From the NCBI RefSeq assembly GCF_030529325.1, contig NZ_JAUMXC010000014.1, positions 1 through 48,785 on the forward strand: a stretch of DNA of 48,785 nt, written 5' to 3'. Source of the stretch: Porphyromonas sp. (GTDB lineage Bacteria; Bacteroidota; Bacteroidia; Bacteroidales; Porphyromonadaceae). The translations under genes and the position numbers were made by a program. Each line of letters opens with the position of its first letter. Positions within the stretch are counted from its first letter, which is position 1. Positions 9,425 to 18,746 of the stretch are shown here, one piece after another. The notes below the pieces were generated by a model. That model ran no database searches. It saw only the letters and a program-made list of their open reading frames with translations, and was not told the DNA's origin.

Positions 9425-9910
9425 TTTTGTTTGCTTATCCTGTTGCTTCCTCCTTTTCGCTCAGGAGAGCGGAAAGGCAATCTTCTCACTTCCATCATTC
9501 GAGCATGCCGTTATCTGTATCAAACACTTCGAAGGTTACATACTTTGAAAGGCTATCCCTATGTAGGTTATGGGCACAGACTTGTGCTCGAAGAGTAGCC
9601 TAGGGAGATGATGACGGAACGGCAGGCGGATTCCTTGGTTCGGGCTGACCTGATGAAGTATTTTGTATTCTACCTTTTCTCTTTGCTTACGGATTTTGCT
9701 TTGTCTGCTTTTGTGTCTTCTATGTAGGCTTGTGGGACAAGCAACTTTGGGCTGTGTATAGCCTTGCCTAATCTTTGGAGTATATCCACATAGTCGCAAC
9801 ATATTGAAATATTCTCTATCTCATAGCATGGTGAGTGGCTACGAGATAGGATTGCCAACAAGCATCAAATGTCCTAGAATTGAGAAGAAGGTATTTCAAA
9901 TATTCAGTTC
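9409..9910 (+). pseudogene. Remnant of a conjugative-transposon lysozyme (GH24-like)
   Basis: The plus strand holds, in shifting frames, the ordered blocks of the lysozyme found in the transfer regions of Bacteroidetes conjugative transposons. They are a signal-like start ending FAQESGKAIF, then PSFEHAVICIKHFEG with the presumed catalytic Glu, then YPYVGYGHRL, then MTERQADSLVRADL. A weak match to the later YNVG block reads VFYVG, and a weak LRRRYFKYSVL remnant follows near 9880. There are at least three frame changes and several stop codons. In such elements the enzyme opens peptidoglycan for the mating channel. No other tra gene is present, so this is a scar rather than a working element. 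Identification is from remembered family motifs and needs a profile search. Confidence 0.65.
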
Positions 9911-10152
9911 TATCTGCTTTCAGCTGGGCTTTCATACGGCTGTCAGATAACAATGGAGGAATAAAGATTGTAGGTACAGTACCGTGAAAATTTTCCTTGA
10001 ACCCATTCTTGAGAAGTATATCCGTAACCTTGAAAAATGGGATTCTGATATTCGTGTTTTGATCTATTTGGGGGTGGGGGAAGTCTGTGATTTTGTTACA
10101 CTTTGGCAGAAAATATTTATTCTGATATCAGGGTTAGATAAGTAATTATTCG

Positions 10153-10160
10153 TATTTTTG
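10153..10160 (+). promoter_or_regulatory. Candidate ppdK promoter, -7 box
   Basis: TATTTTTG matches TAnnTTTG, 62 bases upstream of the ppdK ATG. The sequence between the lysozyme remnant and this box (9911-10152) shows no intact gene. Confidence 0.55.
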
Positions 10161-10222
10161 TAACACTGAATACATTAGATTGGCGTGATAAGCCTCATTT
10201 ATTAAATCAAAACAAAACTTAA

Positions 10223-12952
10223 ATGTCTACTAAAAGAGTTTATTTCTTCGGTAATGGTACTGCCGAAGGTCAGGCAGGCATGAAACTGCTATTAGGTGGA
10301 AAGGGAGCAAACTTGGCCGAGATGAATCTGATCGGTGTTCCGGTTCCTCCGGGATTTACTATTACCACAGAAGTGTGTAAGGAATATTATAGCTTGGGTA
10401 AGGAAGAGGTCATCAAACTTATCACTCCCGAAGTGGAGGAAGCCATTGCTAAAGTTGAGGACTTGATGAAGTCTAAGTTTGGTGATGTCGAAAATCCTCT
10501 TCTTGTTTCTGTACGTTCAGGTGCTCCTGCTTCTATGCCTGGTATGATGGATACAATCCTCAACCTTGGTCTCAATGATGAGGTGGTCGAAGGACTTGCT
10601 CGTAAGACGGGTAACGAGCGCTTTGCTTGGGACTCTTATCGTCGCTTCGTGCAGATGTATGGCGATGTTGTACTTGGCATGAAGCCCGTGAATAAGGAAG
10701 ATATCGATCCATTTGAAGCTATCATCGAAGAGATGAAGGAAGCTCGTGGTGTCGAACTCGATACAGAACTTACTGTCGAAGACTTGAAGCTCCTCGTGGC
10801 TAAGTTCAAGGAGGCTGTCAAGGCACAGACAGGACATGACTTTCCTGCTTCTGCTTATGAGCAGCTTTGGGGTGCTGTCTGCGCAGTATTCAGCTCTTGG
10901 ATGAATGAGCGTGCGATCCTATATCGCCAGATGGAAAATATCCCTGAAGAGTGGGGTACTGCTGTCAATGTCCAAGCAATGGTCTTTGGTAACATGGGTG
11001 AAACATCTGCTACTGGTGTTTGCTTCTCTCGTGATGCAGCAACTGGTGAAAACCTTTTCAATGGTGAGTATCTTATCAATGCACAAGGAGAGGATGTCGT
11101 AGCAGGTATCCGTACTCCAAGAGAAATTACAAAGATCGGTTCACAACGCTGGGCAGATAGAGCGGGTGTCAGTGAAGAAGAGCGTGTAGCTACTATGCCT
11201 TCTCTCGAAGAAGCAATGCCGGAGATTTACAAAGAACTCGATGCTCTCCAAACTAAGCTTGAAGATCACTACCGTGATATGCAAGATATGGAGTTTACCG
11301 TACAAGAGGGTAAGCTATGGATGCTTCAAACTCGTAACGGTAAGCGTACAGGTCTCGCAATGGTAAAGATCGCTATGGATCTTCTAAGAGAAGGGTATAT
11401 CGACGAAAAGACTGCATTGATGAAGATCGAGCCTAATAAGCTTGATGAGCTTCTTCACCCTGTATTTGATAAGGCTGCTCTTGCTTCAGCCAAACGCATC
11501 ACTCGTGGTCTCCCAGCATCTCCAGGAGCAGCAACAGGTAAGATTGTGTTCTTTGCTGATGACGCAGCTAAGCTTTACAACGAAGGTGGTCACCGTGTTA
11601 TCCTTGTCCGTAATGAGACTTCTCCTGAAGACCTCGCAGGTATGCAGGTGGCAGAAGGTATTTTGACTGCACGTGGTGGTATGACATCTCATGCTGCTGT
11701 TGTTGCTCGTGGTATGGGTAAATGTTGTGTCTCTGGTGCCGGTGCGTTGAAGATCGACTATAAGGCTCGTACTTTGACCGTTGATGGCAATGTATATAAG
11801 GAGGGTGATTTCATCTCTCTCAATGGTACTACCGGTGAAGTGTATGAAGGTATGGTAGATACCAAAGCTGCAGAACTTGATCCTGACTTCGAGGCACTTA
11901 TGGCTCTTGCTGACAAGTATGCTAAGCTTACTGTACGTGCCAATGCTGATACCGGTCATGATGCTAAGATCGCTCGTTCGTTCGGTGCACAAGGTATTGG
12001 TCTTTGCCGTACAGAGCACATGTTCTTCGAAGGTGATAAGATCAAGGCCATGCGTCGTATGATCTTGGCAGAGAATGCAGAAGGTCGCCGCGAAGCTCTT
12101 TCAAGAATCCTCCCATACCAGAAAGATGACTTCAAGAGCATCTTCCGTGAAATGAATGGTTTGCCAGTGACAGTACGTCTTCTCGATCCACCTTTGCACG
12201 AGTTCGTCCCACACGATCTAAAGGGACAGCAAGAAATGGCAGAAGATATGGGGATCTCTATGGAGCAGCTCCAACACCGTATCGAGAGCTTGAGCGAACA
12301 AAACCCAATGCTTGGTCACCGTGGTTGCCGTCTTGGTAATACATATCCTGAAATCACTGAGATGCAGACACGTGCCATCATCTCTGCAGCTCTTGAGCTC
12401 AAGAAAGAGGGTGTGACTGCGGTTCCTGAAATCATGGTACCTCTTACAGGTATCTTGTATGAGTTCAAGGAACAGGAAAATGTCATTCGTGCAACAGCAG
12501 AAAAGGTGTTTGAGGAAATGGGTGATCGTATTGACTTCACTGTTGGTACGATGATCGAAGTTCCTCGTGCTGCTTTGACAGCCAATAGAATAGCATCATC
12601 TGCAGAGTTCTTCTCATTCGGTACAAATGACCTTACTCAGATGACATTTGGTTATTCACGTGACGACATTGCTTCCTTCCTTCCTGTTTATCTTGACAAG
12701 AAGATTCTCAAGGTGGATCCATTCCAAGTCCTTGACCAAAACGGCGTTGGACAGCTTGTGAAGATGGCTACTGAAAAGGGTAGAGCGCAGCGCCCAAATC
12801 TCAAGTGTGGTATCTGTGGTGAGCATGGAGGTGAGCCGTCAAGTGTGAAATTCTGTCACCGTACAGGCCTCAATTATGTGTCATGTTCTCCATTCCGTGT
12901 GCCTATCGCTCGTCTTGCAGCAGCTCAAGCTGTGATTGAAGAGCAAGCGTAA
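10223..12952 (+). CDS. ppdK: Pyruvate, phosphate dikinase
   Basis: This enzyme interconverts pyruvate, ATP and phosphate with PEP, AMP and pyrophosphate. In anaerobic Bacteroidetes it links glycolysis and gluconeogenesis in a PPi-dependent way. The 909-aa length is normal. The N-terminal nucleotide-binding domain opens with GGKGANLAEM. The swivelling phosphohistidine domain carries GGMTSHAAVVARGMG with the phospho-acceptor His490. The C-terminal PEP/pyruvate barrel ends with KCGICGEHGGEP, containing the catalytic Cys865. The codon use is strongly biased towards T- and C-ending codons, as in highly expressed genes. It is a single-gene unit with its own promoter and a strong terminator. PEP synthase is less likely because the order and motifs are PPDK-type. 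Confidence 0.98.
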   Translation: MSTKRVYFFGNGTAEGQAGMKLLLGGKGANLAEMNLIGVPVPPGFTITTEVCKEYYSLGKEEVIKLITPEVEEAIAKVEDLMKSKFGDVENPLLVSVRSGAPASMPGMMDTILNLGLNDEVVEGLARKTGNERFAWDSYRRFVQMYGDVVLGMKPVNKEDIDPFEAIIEEMKEARGVELDTELTVEDLKLLVAKFKEAVKAQTGHDFPASAYEQLWGAVCAVFSSWMNERAILYRQMENIPEEWGTAVNVQAMVFGNMGETSATGVCFSRDAATGENLFNGEYLINAQGEDVVAGIRTPREITKIGSQRWADRAGVSEEERVATMPSLEEAMPEIYKELDALQTKLEDHYRDMQDMEFTVQEGKLWMLQTRNGKRTGLAMVKIAMDLLREGYIDEKTALMKIEPNKLDELLHPVFDKAALASAKRITRGLPASPGAATGKIVFFADDAAKLYNEGGHRVILVRNETSPEDLAGMQVAEGILTARGGMTSHAAVVARGMGKCCVSGAGALKIDYKARTLTVDGNVYKEGDFISLNGTTGEVYEGMVDTKAAELDPDFEALMALADKYAKLTVRANADTGHDAKIARSFGAQGIGLCRTEHMFFEGDKIKAMRRMILAENAEGRREALSRILPYQKDDFKSIFREMNGLPVTVRLLDPPLHEFVPHDLKGQQEMAEDMGISMEQLQHRIESLSEQNPMLGHRGCRLGNTYPEITEMQTRAIISAALELKKEGVTAVPEIMVPLTGILYEFKEQENVIRATAEKVFEEMGDRIDFTVGTMIEVPRAALTANRIASSAEFFSFGTNDLTQMTFGYSRDDIASFLPVYLDKKILKVDPFQVLDQNGVGQLVKMATEKGRAQRPNLKCGICGEHGGEPSSVKFCHRTGLNYVSCSPFRVPIARLAAAQAVIEEQA

Positions 12953-12974
12953 TCTTGTATAATATAATTCTGCA

Positions 12975-13008
12975 GGGGATGCACTCATGAGTGCATCCCC
13001 CGTTTTTT
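12975..13008 (+). terminator. ppdK terminator
   Basis: GGGGATGCACTCATGAGTGCATCCCC is an uninterrupted perfect palindrome (12975-13000), followed by CG and six T. It begins 23 bases after the ppdK stop. Confidence 0.9.
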
Positions 13009-13114
13009 ATATCAAGGGATAAACGTTTCTCTTACTTCTTGAATTGCGGGAGATTATCTTCAAAATTGGGGATGATAAGAGACTTATATGTCATTTTTAC
13101 TTCTCTTTTTTCCT

Positions 13115-13122
13115 TATCTTTG
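13115..13122 (+). promoter_or_regulatory. Candidate promoter of the permease gene, -7 box
   Basis: TATCTTTG matches TAnnTTTG, 51 bases upstream of the GTG start at 13173. Confidence 0.55.
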
Positions 13123-13172
13123 TACTTCGTAAATACATAAGTTTTTATCGAACAGTGACCTAAAAAAGTTTT

Positions 13173-15185
13173 GTGAGTATTAAGAAGCTCTATATATACA
13201 TCATCAAGACATTCTTGCCTTTGTTGCTTGTCTCCTTTTCGATCTCATGGTTCGTTGTGGTCATGCAGTTGCTTTGGAGATTTGTCGATGACCTTGTTGG
13301 AAAGGGTATCGATGCAATAATTTTTGTCAAACTGATGTTCTATGCAGCGATGACAGTGGTTCCTCTATCTCTGATACTCGCGATACTTGTGGCTTCACTT
13401 ATGACTTTTGGTAATCTTGGGGAGCGTCTTGAACTTTTGGCGATGAAGTCTGCCGGGGTACCCCTTTACACCATAATGAAGCCGATTTTCATTTCTGTGA
13501 TTGTGATATCTGTCGGCTTATTTATCTTTCAGAATGATTGGATGATTAAGTCTCAAGTGAAGTTTTGGACGTACTATTTTTCTATTAGGAATAAATCTCC
13601 GGAGCTCGCAATACCTGAAGGTGTTTTTTATAAAGATTTAAGTGGTTATAGTATCTACGTAAAGGAGAAAAATTCAGATTCTAAACTGCTTAAAGGTCTT
13701 ATGATATATGATTATAGGTCAGGTATCAATGATGCAACTGTAATCCTTGCAGATTCAGGCCGTATATATAGCACAAAGGATAACAAAGCCCTCATATTGG
13801 AGCTGTATCGGGGTGAATCGTTTAAGAATCTTAGAAAGCCCTCTTATGTTGATCCGCAAGAGCTTATACCATATTTGAGAGAGAAGTTCAGACAAAAAAC
13901 AGTACATATCAATTTTGATTCTAATATGGATATGTTCGATGAGGGGGCAATATCATCTCAGTTTGTTGGAAAGAATATTATAGAACTAAGACAATTTTCA
14001 GATTCACTGCAGTATGTCGTTGACTCTTTGGAGGTAGTTGCCGCAAGAGAAGTTGTCGGCAACTCGTATCAAACGAGGTTTCTATCCGTGGAAACAGGTA
14101 ATTACTCTAGGGATGAAGTTTTGGTGGGGGAAGATGAGGATGCCGTTAGATCTGATACAGATGAGATTGTAAGAGGTGGAGATAAACAGTCTTTGTCCAT
14201 TGCGGAGTCTTATCCTTCAAAATTTAAGGGCCTGCCAGTACCTTTGCAACAGAGATTCTCAATGAAAAAGAGACTTTCTGATATGGGAATGAAAGAGATG
14301 ATAAATCTCTACACAAATACTGCCGAATTAATCTCAAATAGGTTGTCAATGACGAGTTTTTCTCGTTCTGAAAGAGAAGGGACGCTCTCAACTTTGCGCA
14401 AGAATGAGTTTGAATTTCATCGAAAGATAACTTATCCTGTGGCATGTATTGTCTTCTTTTTTATCGGGGCTCCTTTAGGTGCAATTATCCGTAAGGGGGG
14501 GCTGGGTACTCCAATTGTCACTGCAGTCCTTTTCTTTATTATCTACTATGTCCTTGAGACAATGGGCTTAAAGATGGCTAAGGATGGCAAGGTTGAGGTC
14601 TGGATAGGGATGTGGCTACCATCTATGGTGTTAGCTCCCATTGGTCTATGGTTGAGTTATATTGCAGCCAAGGATTCTGCAAAACTTAATCTTGATAACT
14701 ATATTAATGCGGTGCGAAAGGTTCTTGGTACATCTACAATACGTAAGATCGTCTATAAGGATATTACGATGACAGATGTAGACTATCTTCAAGCTACAAA
14801 AGATCTGGAAGAGTTAGAAGTCAAGGTGAAAAATCATCTTTCTTCTCCTGCGATGTCTTATGCTGATTTTTTTCTCAACAATAATGGACATCTTCAGAGA
14901 CAGGATATATTTAACCTGACAGAGAAAGTGGTAGATAATCTCTCTAATTCAAGAGACTATCTTCTTATAAACAGGTTAGCAAACTATCCTTATTTGAAGG
15001 ATTTATCACGCACTCTGAGATTGAACAATCGGATTGGAAATCTGTTGCTGATGGTACTATTCCCATTAGGATTGACATTTTATGGGATCTATCTTTATCG
15101 AACTAAGGCCTACAGACGAGAGATGAATAATATCCTCATTACAAATAAACAGATTGTGGAGCTACTCCCTGGAAACAATGAATAA
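13173..15185 (+). CDS. LptF/LptG (YjgP/YjgQ) family permease
   Basis: A membrane subunit of the Lpt ABC transporter family, which extracts lipopolysaccharide from the inner membrane and passes it along the LptA bridge. At 670 aa it is much longer than the roughly 360 aa of E. coli LptF or LptG. Three N-terminal membrane segments fall in residues 8-130, followed by a periplasmic beta-jellyroll region with a charged insertion around residues 280-350. Membrane segments at about 425-510 follow, with GAPLGAIIRKGGLG in the connecting loop. The C-terminal extension of about 150 residues, ending in one more hydrophobic segment near 625-645, is not part of the classic fold. The start is GTG, with stops upstream. 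ribBA follows after 24 bases and is probably cotranscribed. Confidence 0.88.
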   Translation: MSIKKLYIYIIKTFLPLLLVSFSISWFVVVMQLLWRFVDDLVGKGIDAIIFVKLMFYAAMTVVPLSLILAILVASLMTFGNLGERLELLAMKSAGVPLYTIMKPIFISVIVISVGLFIFQNDWMIKSQVKFWTYYFSIRNKSPELAIPEGVFYKDLSGYSIYVKEKNSDSKLLKGLMIYDYRSGINDATVILADSGRIYSTKDNKALILELYRGESFKNLRKPSYVDPQELIPYLREKFRQKTVHINFDSNMDMFDEGAISSQFVGKNIIELRQFSDSLQYVVDSLEVVAAREVVGNSYQTRFLSVETGNYSRDEVLVGEDEDAVRSDTDEIVRGGDKQSLSIAESYPSKFKGLPVPLQQRFSMKKRLSDMGMKEMINLYTNTAELISNRLSMTSFSRSEREGTLSTLRKNEFEFHRKITYPVACIVFFFIGAPLGAIIRKGGLGTPIVTAVLFFIIYYVLETMGLKMAKDGKVEVWIGMWLPSMVLAPIGLWLSYIAAKDSAKLNLDNYINAVRKVLGTSTIRKIVYKDITMTDVDYLQATKDLEELEVKVKNHLSSPAMSYADFFLNNNGHLQRQDIFNLTEKVVDNLSNSRDYLLINRLANYPYLKDLSRTLRLNNRIGNLLLMVLFPLGLTFYGIYLYRTKAYRREMNNILITNKQIVELLPGNNE

Positions 15186-15209
15186 TCAAACACTTATATC
15201 ATTATTATA

Positions 15210-16421
15210 ATGGAAAGAATATTAAACACGATCGAGGAAGCCATTGAAGATTTTAAGAATGGTAAAATCATCATTGTTGTTGATGATGAAGATCGTGAAA
15301 ATGAAGGAGACTTTATCGTCGCTGCAGAAAAAGTAGATCCTGAGATCATTAACTTTATGATGAGATACGGCCGAGGAGTGCTGTGTACTCCTATGTCAGA
15401 GGAGCGTTGTGCACAACTCGAACTGCCTATGCAGGTGAAGGAGAATACGTCTGTACATGAGACTCCATTTACCGTCACCGTTGATCTTATCGGGCATGGA
15501 TGCACTACGGGTGTTTCTATGTACGATAGAGCTATGACGATTAAAGCCCTTGCAGATCCTAATACCAAGCCTACCGATCTTGCACGTCCCGGACATATCA
15601 ATCCGCTCAGAGCAAGGAGTAAGGGCGTGTTGCGCAGAGCCGGGCATACTGAGGCGGCTGTTGACTTTGCTAAGTTGGCAGGCCTTGAGCCTGTGGCTTG
15701 TCTCATTGAGGTTATAAACGAGGATGGTACTATGGCACGTTTGCCTGAGCTTCTTGAGATAGCGAAGAGGTTTGACTTTAAGATCGTTTCGATTGCGGAT
15801 CTCATTGCGTATAGGCTCAAGAGTGAGTCAATAATGATAAAGGGTGTAGAAGTTGCCCTTCCTACTTATTTTGGTGAATTTCGTATTGTGCCTTTCAAGC
15901 AAAAAAGTAATGGTGTCGAGCATGTTGCGTTGATCAAAGGTGATGTCAGCAATGGTGAGCCTGTCCTTGTGCGTGTGCACTCCTCTTGTGCTACAGGTGA
16001 TATTTTTGGATCTCAGCGATGTGAGTGTGGGGAGCAACTACATACAGCGATGCGAAAGATCCAGGAAGAAGGTCGAGGGGCTATTATCTACCTTAATCAG
16101 GAAGGGCGAGGCATCGGCTTGTGTAATAAGATACATGCTTACAAACTTCAAGATGAGGGTATGGATACTGTTGAGGCTAATATCGCTCTTGGTTTTCAGC
16201 CTGACGAGAGGGATTATGGTATCGGGGCCGAAATGCTTCGCGCTATGGGTATCCAAAAGATGAGACTCATGACAAATAATCCGACCAAAAGAGTCGGTCT
16301 TGAGTCTTATGGCCTCGAGATTGCAGAGGTTGTCCCTATTGAGATCTTGCCGAATAAGCATAATCTTACGTACCTTCAAACTAAAAGAGATCGTATGGGG
16401 CATAATCTTCATGAGCTTTGA
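15210..16421 (+). CDS. ribBA: Bifunctional DHBP synthase / GTP cyclohydrolase II
   Basis: This fusion supplies both entry branches of riboflavin synthesis. The N-terminal domain makes 3,4-dihydroxy-2-butanone 4-phosphate from ribulose 5-phosphate, and the C-terminal domain converts GTP to a diaminopyrimidine. The RibB half (about 1-200) shows the metal- and substrate-binding acidic loop [11 protein letters not shown] at residues 25-35. The RibA half carries the zinc site Cys260, Cys271 and Cys273, then NQEGRGIGL. At 403 aa it matches ordinary RibBA proteins. No FMN riboswitch is visible upstream, where the gene follows the permease closely. A hairpin terminator ends the unit. Confidence 0.97.
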   Translation: MERILNTIEEAIEDFKNGKIIIVVDDEDRENEGDFIVAAEKVDPEIINFMMRYGRGVLCTPMSEERCAQLELPMQVKENTSVHETPFTVTVDLIGHGCTTGVSMYDRAMTIKALADPNTKPTDLARPGHINPLRARSKGVLRRAGHTEAAVDFAKLAGLEPVACLIEVINEDGTMARLPELLEIAKRFDFKIVSIADLIAYRLKSESIMIKGVEVALPTYFGEFRIVPFKQKSNGVEHVALIKGDVSNGEPVLVRVHSSCATGDIFGSQRCECGEQLHTAMRKIQEEGRGAIIYLNQEGRGIGLCNKIHAYKLQDEGMDTVEANIALGFQPDERDYGIGAEMLRAMGIQKMRLMTNNPTKRVGLESYGLEIAEVVPIEILPNKHNLTYLQTKRDRMGHNLHEL

Positions 16422-16466
16422 TAAGCTGATCTTTTACCAAGGAGTGAGTCCTTGAATACTGAGATA

Positions 16467-16507
16467 ATGAGAGCCTGATATATATCATATCAAGCTCTCA
16501 TTGTTTT
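16467..16507 (+). terminator. Terminator after ribBA
   Basis: ATGAGAGC (16467-16474) pairs with GCTCTCAT (16494-16501) with further pairing of the TGATAT/ATATCA segments inside, followed by TGTTTT. The 295 bases after it, up to the prfB promoter, show no gene. One AAGTTAGAC word near 16623, before a T run, resembles the dispersed repeat core. Confidence 0.6.
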
Positions 16508-16802
16508 AATCCTAAATTTATTGGTCTGGATGTGTTTTTTGATACCGGCAGACAAGAACATGTACAACAGTTAAAAGCGATATGCTTATCCTGACTTATT
16601 GATGTGTCTATATTATCGTAATAAGTTAGACGTCTGTTTTTTTATTTGTATTCTATGCTGGTGGACTGCGTGACCGGAGTTCCTGTAACAGGGTAATTTT
16701 TGTGTTGTTTGGCTTTCATGATCTTTAACATGAGTATAAGGTAGACATTCCTTACCAGATTCTAAGCCATGTAATATCTGTTAGTTATTGGGCGATTTTT
16801 CT

Positions 16803-16810
16803 TATTTTTG
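16803..16810 (+). promoter_or_regulatory. Candidate prfB promoter, -7 box
   Basis: TATTTTTG matches TAnnTTTG and lies 55 bases upstream of the prfB ATG. Confidence 0.55.
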
Positions 16811-16864
16811 CAGTTCAAACAGAGTAAGTATAACCAACCATTGTATTAGAGTAACTACAATAAT

Positions 16865-17978
16865 ATGATTACATCAGACCAACTAAGCCAATTGTTGGAG
16901 CGCCGAGATGCGCTGAGGGGGTATCTTTGACATTGACCAGAAGAGAATTCAACTGGAAGAGGAAGAATTAAGAACTCAAGACCCTCATTTTTGGGATGAT
17001 CCCAAGAAGGCAGAGTCCCATATGCAGATCATAAAGTCTCTTAAAAACTGGATAGAGGGATTTGAGAATGTCGATAGTATCGTAGAAGAGACAAAACTAT
17101 CGTTGGATTTCTATAAGGAAGATCTTGTTACAGAAGATGAGGTTGATGACAACTATGCTAATGCTCTTAAAAAAGTCGAGGAGCTTGAGTTGAGAAATAT
17201 GCTTCGTCGAGAGGAAGATCGGCTTGGGGCAGTGCTGAAGATCAACTCAGGTGCCGGCGGTACCGAGGGGCAGGACTGGGCGTCTATGCTTGCACGCCTG
17301 TATCAGCGTTGGTGTGAAGCTCACAATTACAAAGTCACAATCACTAACTGGCAGGATGGAGATGAAGCCGGCATCAAGACTGCAACTCTCCAAATAGAGG
17401 GTGATATGGCATATGGCTTCCTTAAAAGTGAAAATGGTGTCCATCGTCTTGTTCGTGTTTCTCCCTATAATGCACAGGGTAAGCGCATGACTTCTTTTGC
17501 ATCGGTATTTGTTGTTCCACTTGTAGATGATACAATTGAGATAGAGGTCAATCCTGCGAATATATCTTGGGACACGTTTCGAAGTGGTGGAGCGGGGGGG
17601 CAGAATGTCAATAAGGTTGAAACAGGTGTACGTCTTAGATATATGTACACTGACCCTGACACAAAGGAAGAGCGTGAGATAATTATCGAGAATACCGAAA
17701 GCCGTTCGCAGCTTAATAATAGAGAGAATGCTATGCGCCTCCTTAAGAGCCAACTGTATGATCTCGAGCTCGAACGCCGTCGCAAGGCTCAGGCATCGAT
17801 TGAGGATTCCAAGTTGAAGATTGAGTGGGGCTCTCAGATTAGAAGTTATGTCTTTGATGATAGACGAGTCAAGGACCATCGTACTAACTACCAAACAAGT
17901 GATGTCAATAAGGTAATGGATGGTGAAATCGATGAATTTATCAAAGCATATCTCATGGAGTTTGGTGGTGGAGAGTGA
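16865..17978 (+). CDS. prfB: Peptide chain release factor 2, with programmed +1 frameshift
   Basis: RF2 recognises UGA and UAA stop codons and triggers peptide release. The gene is split: 21 codons from ATG 16865 end at CTT (16925-16927) followed by in-frame TGA (16928-16930). Skipping the T at 16928 opens a frame from GAC 16929 to 17978, giving about 370 aa. The shift site keeps the classic form, AGGGGG at 16916-16921, three bases, then CTT TGA C. This is the autoregulatory frameshift in which low RF2 favours the shift. The catalytic GGQ lies at residues 244-246. The stop-codon recognition tripeptide reads SPY rather than the SPF of E. coli. efp follows 45 bases downstream, so both translation factors may share a transcript. 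Confidence 0.96.
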
Positions 17979-18023
17979 TCTAGTGAGAAAATAAAGTAAT
18001 CACGTAAAATAAATTAACTACTT

Positions 18024-18590
18024 ATGGCTACTACAGCAGATTTTAGAAATGGTATGTGTCTGGATATTGATGGCAGCTACTATTTCATTATTGAGTTCCT
18101 TCATGTTAAGCCTGGTAAAGGTCCGGCTTTTGTGCGCACAAAACTTAAAAATGTAGAGACTGGTCGTGTCCTTGACAAGACTTGGAACTCTGGGGTTAAA
18201 GTTGAAGAGGTGCGTATTGAGCGCCGTCCTTATCAGTATCTTTACAAAGATGATATGGGACTTAACTTTATGCATCCTGAGACTTTTGATCAAATTCAAA
18301 TCCCTGAGAAGAGCATCACAGGTGTGGAATTCCTCAAGGAAGGGGATATGGTCGAAGCTATGGTACATGCTGCGAGTGAAACAATTCTTACTTGTGAGCT
18401 TCCGGCTCATGTCACTTTGGAAGTTACATATACTGAGCCCGGCATCAAGGGAGATACTGCTACCAATACACTCAAGCCTGCGACTGTAGAAACAGGTGCA
18501 GAAGTGCGTGTCCCTCTATTCATTGAGACGGGAGAAAAGATCATCATCGATACAAGAGACGGATCATATCAGGGGCGCTCAAAGGAGTAA
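18024..18590 (+). CDS. efp: Elongation factor P
   Basis: EF-P binds the ribosome beside the P site and relieves stalling at polyproline stretches. The 188-aa protein has the three beta-barrel domains expected. The tip of domain I reads KPGKGPAF with Lys32, the position corresponding to the modified residue of other EF-Ps. The C-terminal domain includes the signature region near residues 150-185 with [11 protein letters not shown]. No modification enzyme is encoded in this window. It follows prfB closely and ends at a strong terminator. Confidence 0.97.
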   Translation: MATTADFRNGMCLDIDGSYYFIIEFLHVKPGKGPAFVRTKLKNVETGRVLDKTWNSGVKVEEVRIERRPYQYLYKDDMGLNFMHPETFDQIQIPEKSITGVEFLKEGDMVEAMVHAASETILTCELPAHVTLEVTYTEPGIKGDTATNTLKPATVETGAEVRVPLFIETGEKIIIDTRDGSYQGRSKE

Positions 18591-18612
18591 GCATAATATA
18601 TATTGAAAAATG

Positions 18613-18657
18613 AAGGAGACTCGGAGATCAGATATAATCTTCCGAGTCTCCTTTATT
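18613..18657 (+). terminator. efp terminator
   Basis: AAGGAGACTCGGA (18613-18625) and TCCGAGTCTCCTT (18641-18653) are perfect 13-base inverted repeats around a 15-base loop, followed by a T-rich tail. Confidence 0.9.
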
Positions 18658-18672
18658 TTAGGTTATGGTCTG

Positions 18673-18703
18673 TTGGAATTTAAGTTGAAAGGCATTATTT
18701 TTG
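18673..18703 (+). promoter_or_regulatory. Promoter of the fimbrillin-like gene
   Basis: TTGG (18673-18676) and TATTTTTG (18696-18703) are separated by 19 bases, close to the Bacteroidetes arrangement of TTTG/TTGG, 19-21 bases, TAnnTTTG. It is 43 bases upstream of the chosen ATG. Confidence 0.65.
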
Positions 18704-18746
18704 CCATGAAAAATAACGTTTGAAAAGAATTATTAACCTAATTGCT

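Noticed and set aside
16865-16930. prfB as a broken gene because of the in-frame TGA
   Set aside because: The AGGGGG spacer and CTT TGA C arrangement is the well-known programmed +1 frameshift site of RF2.
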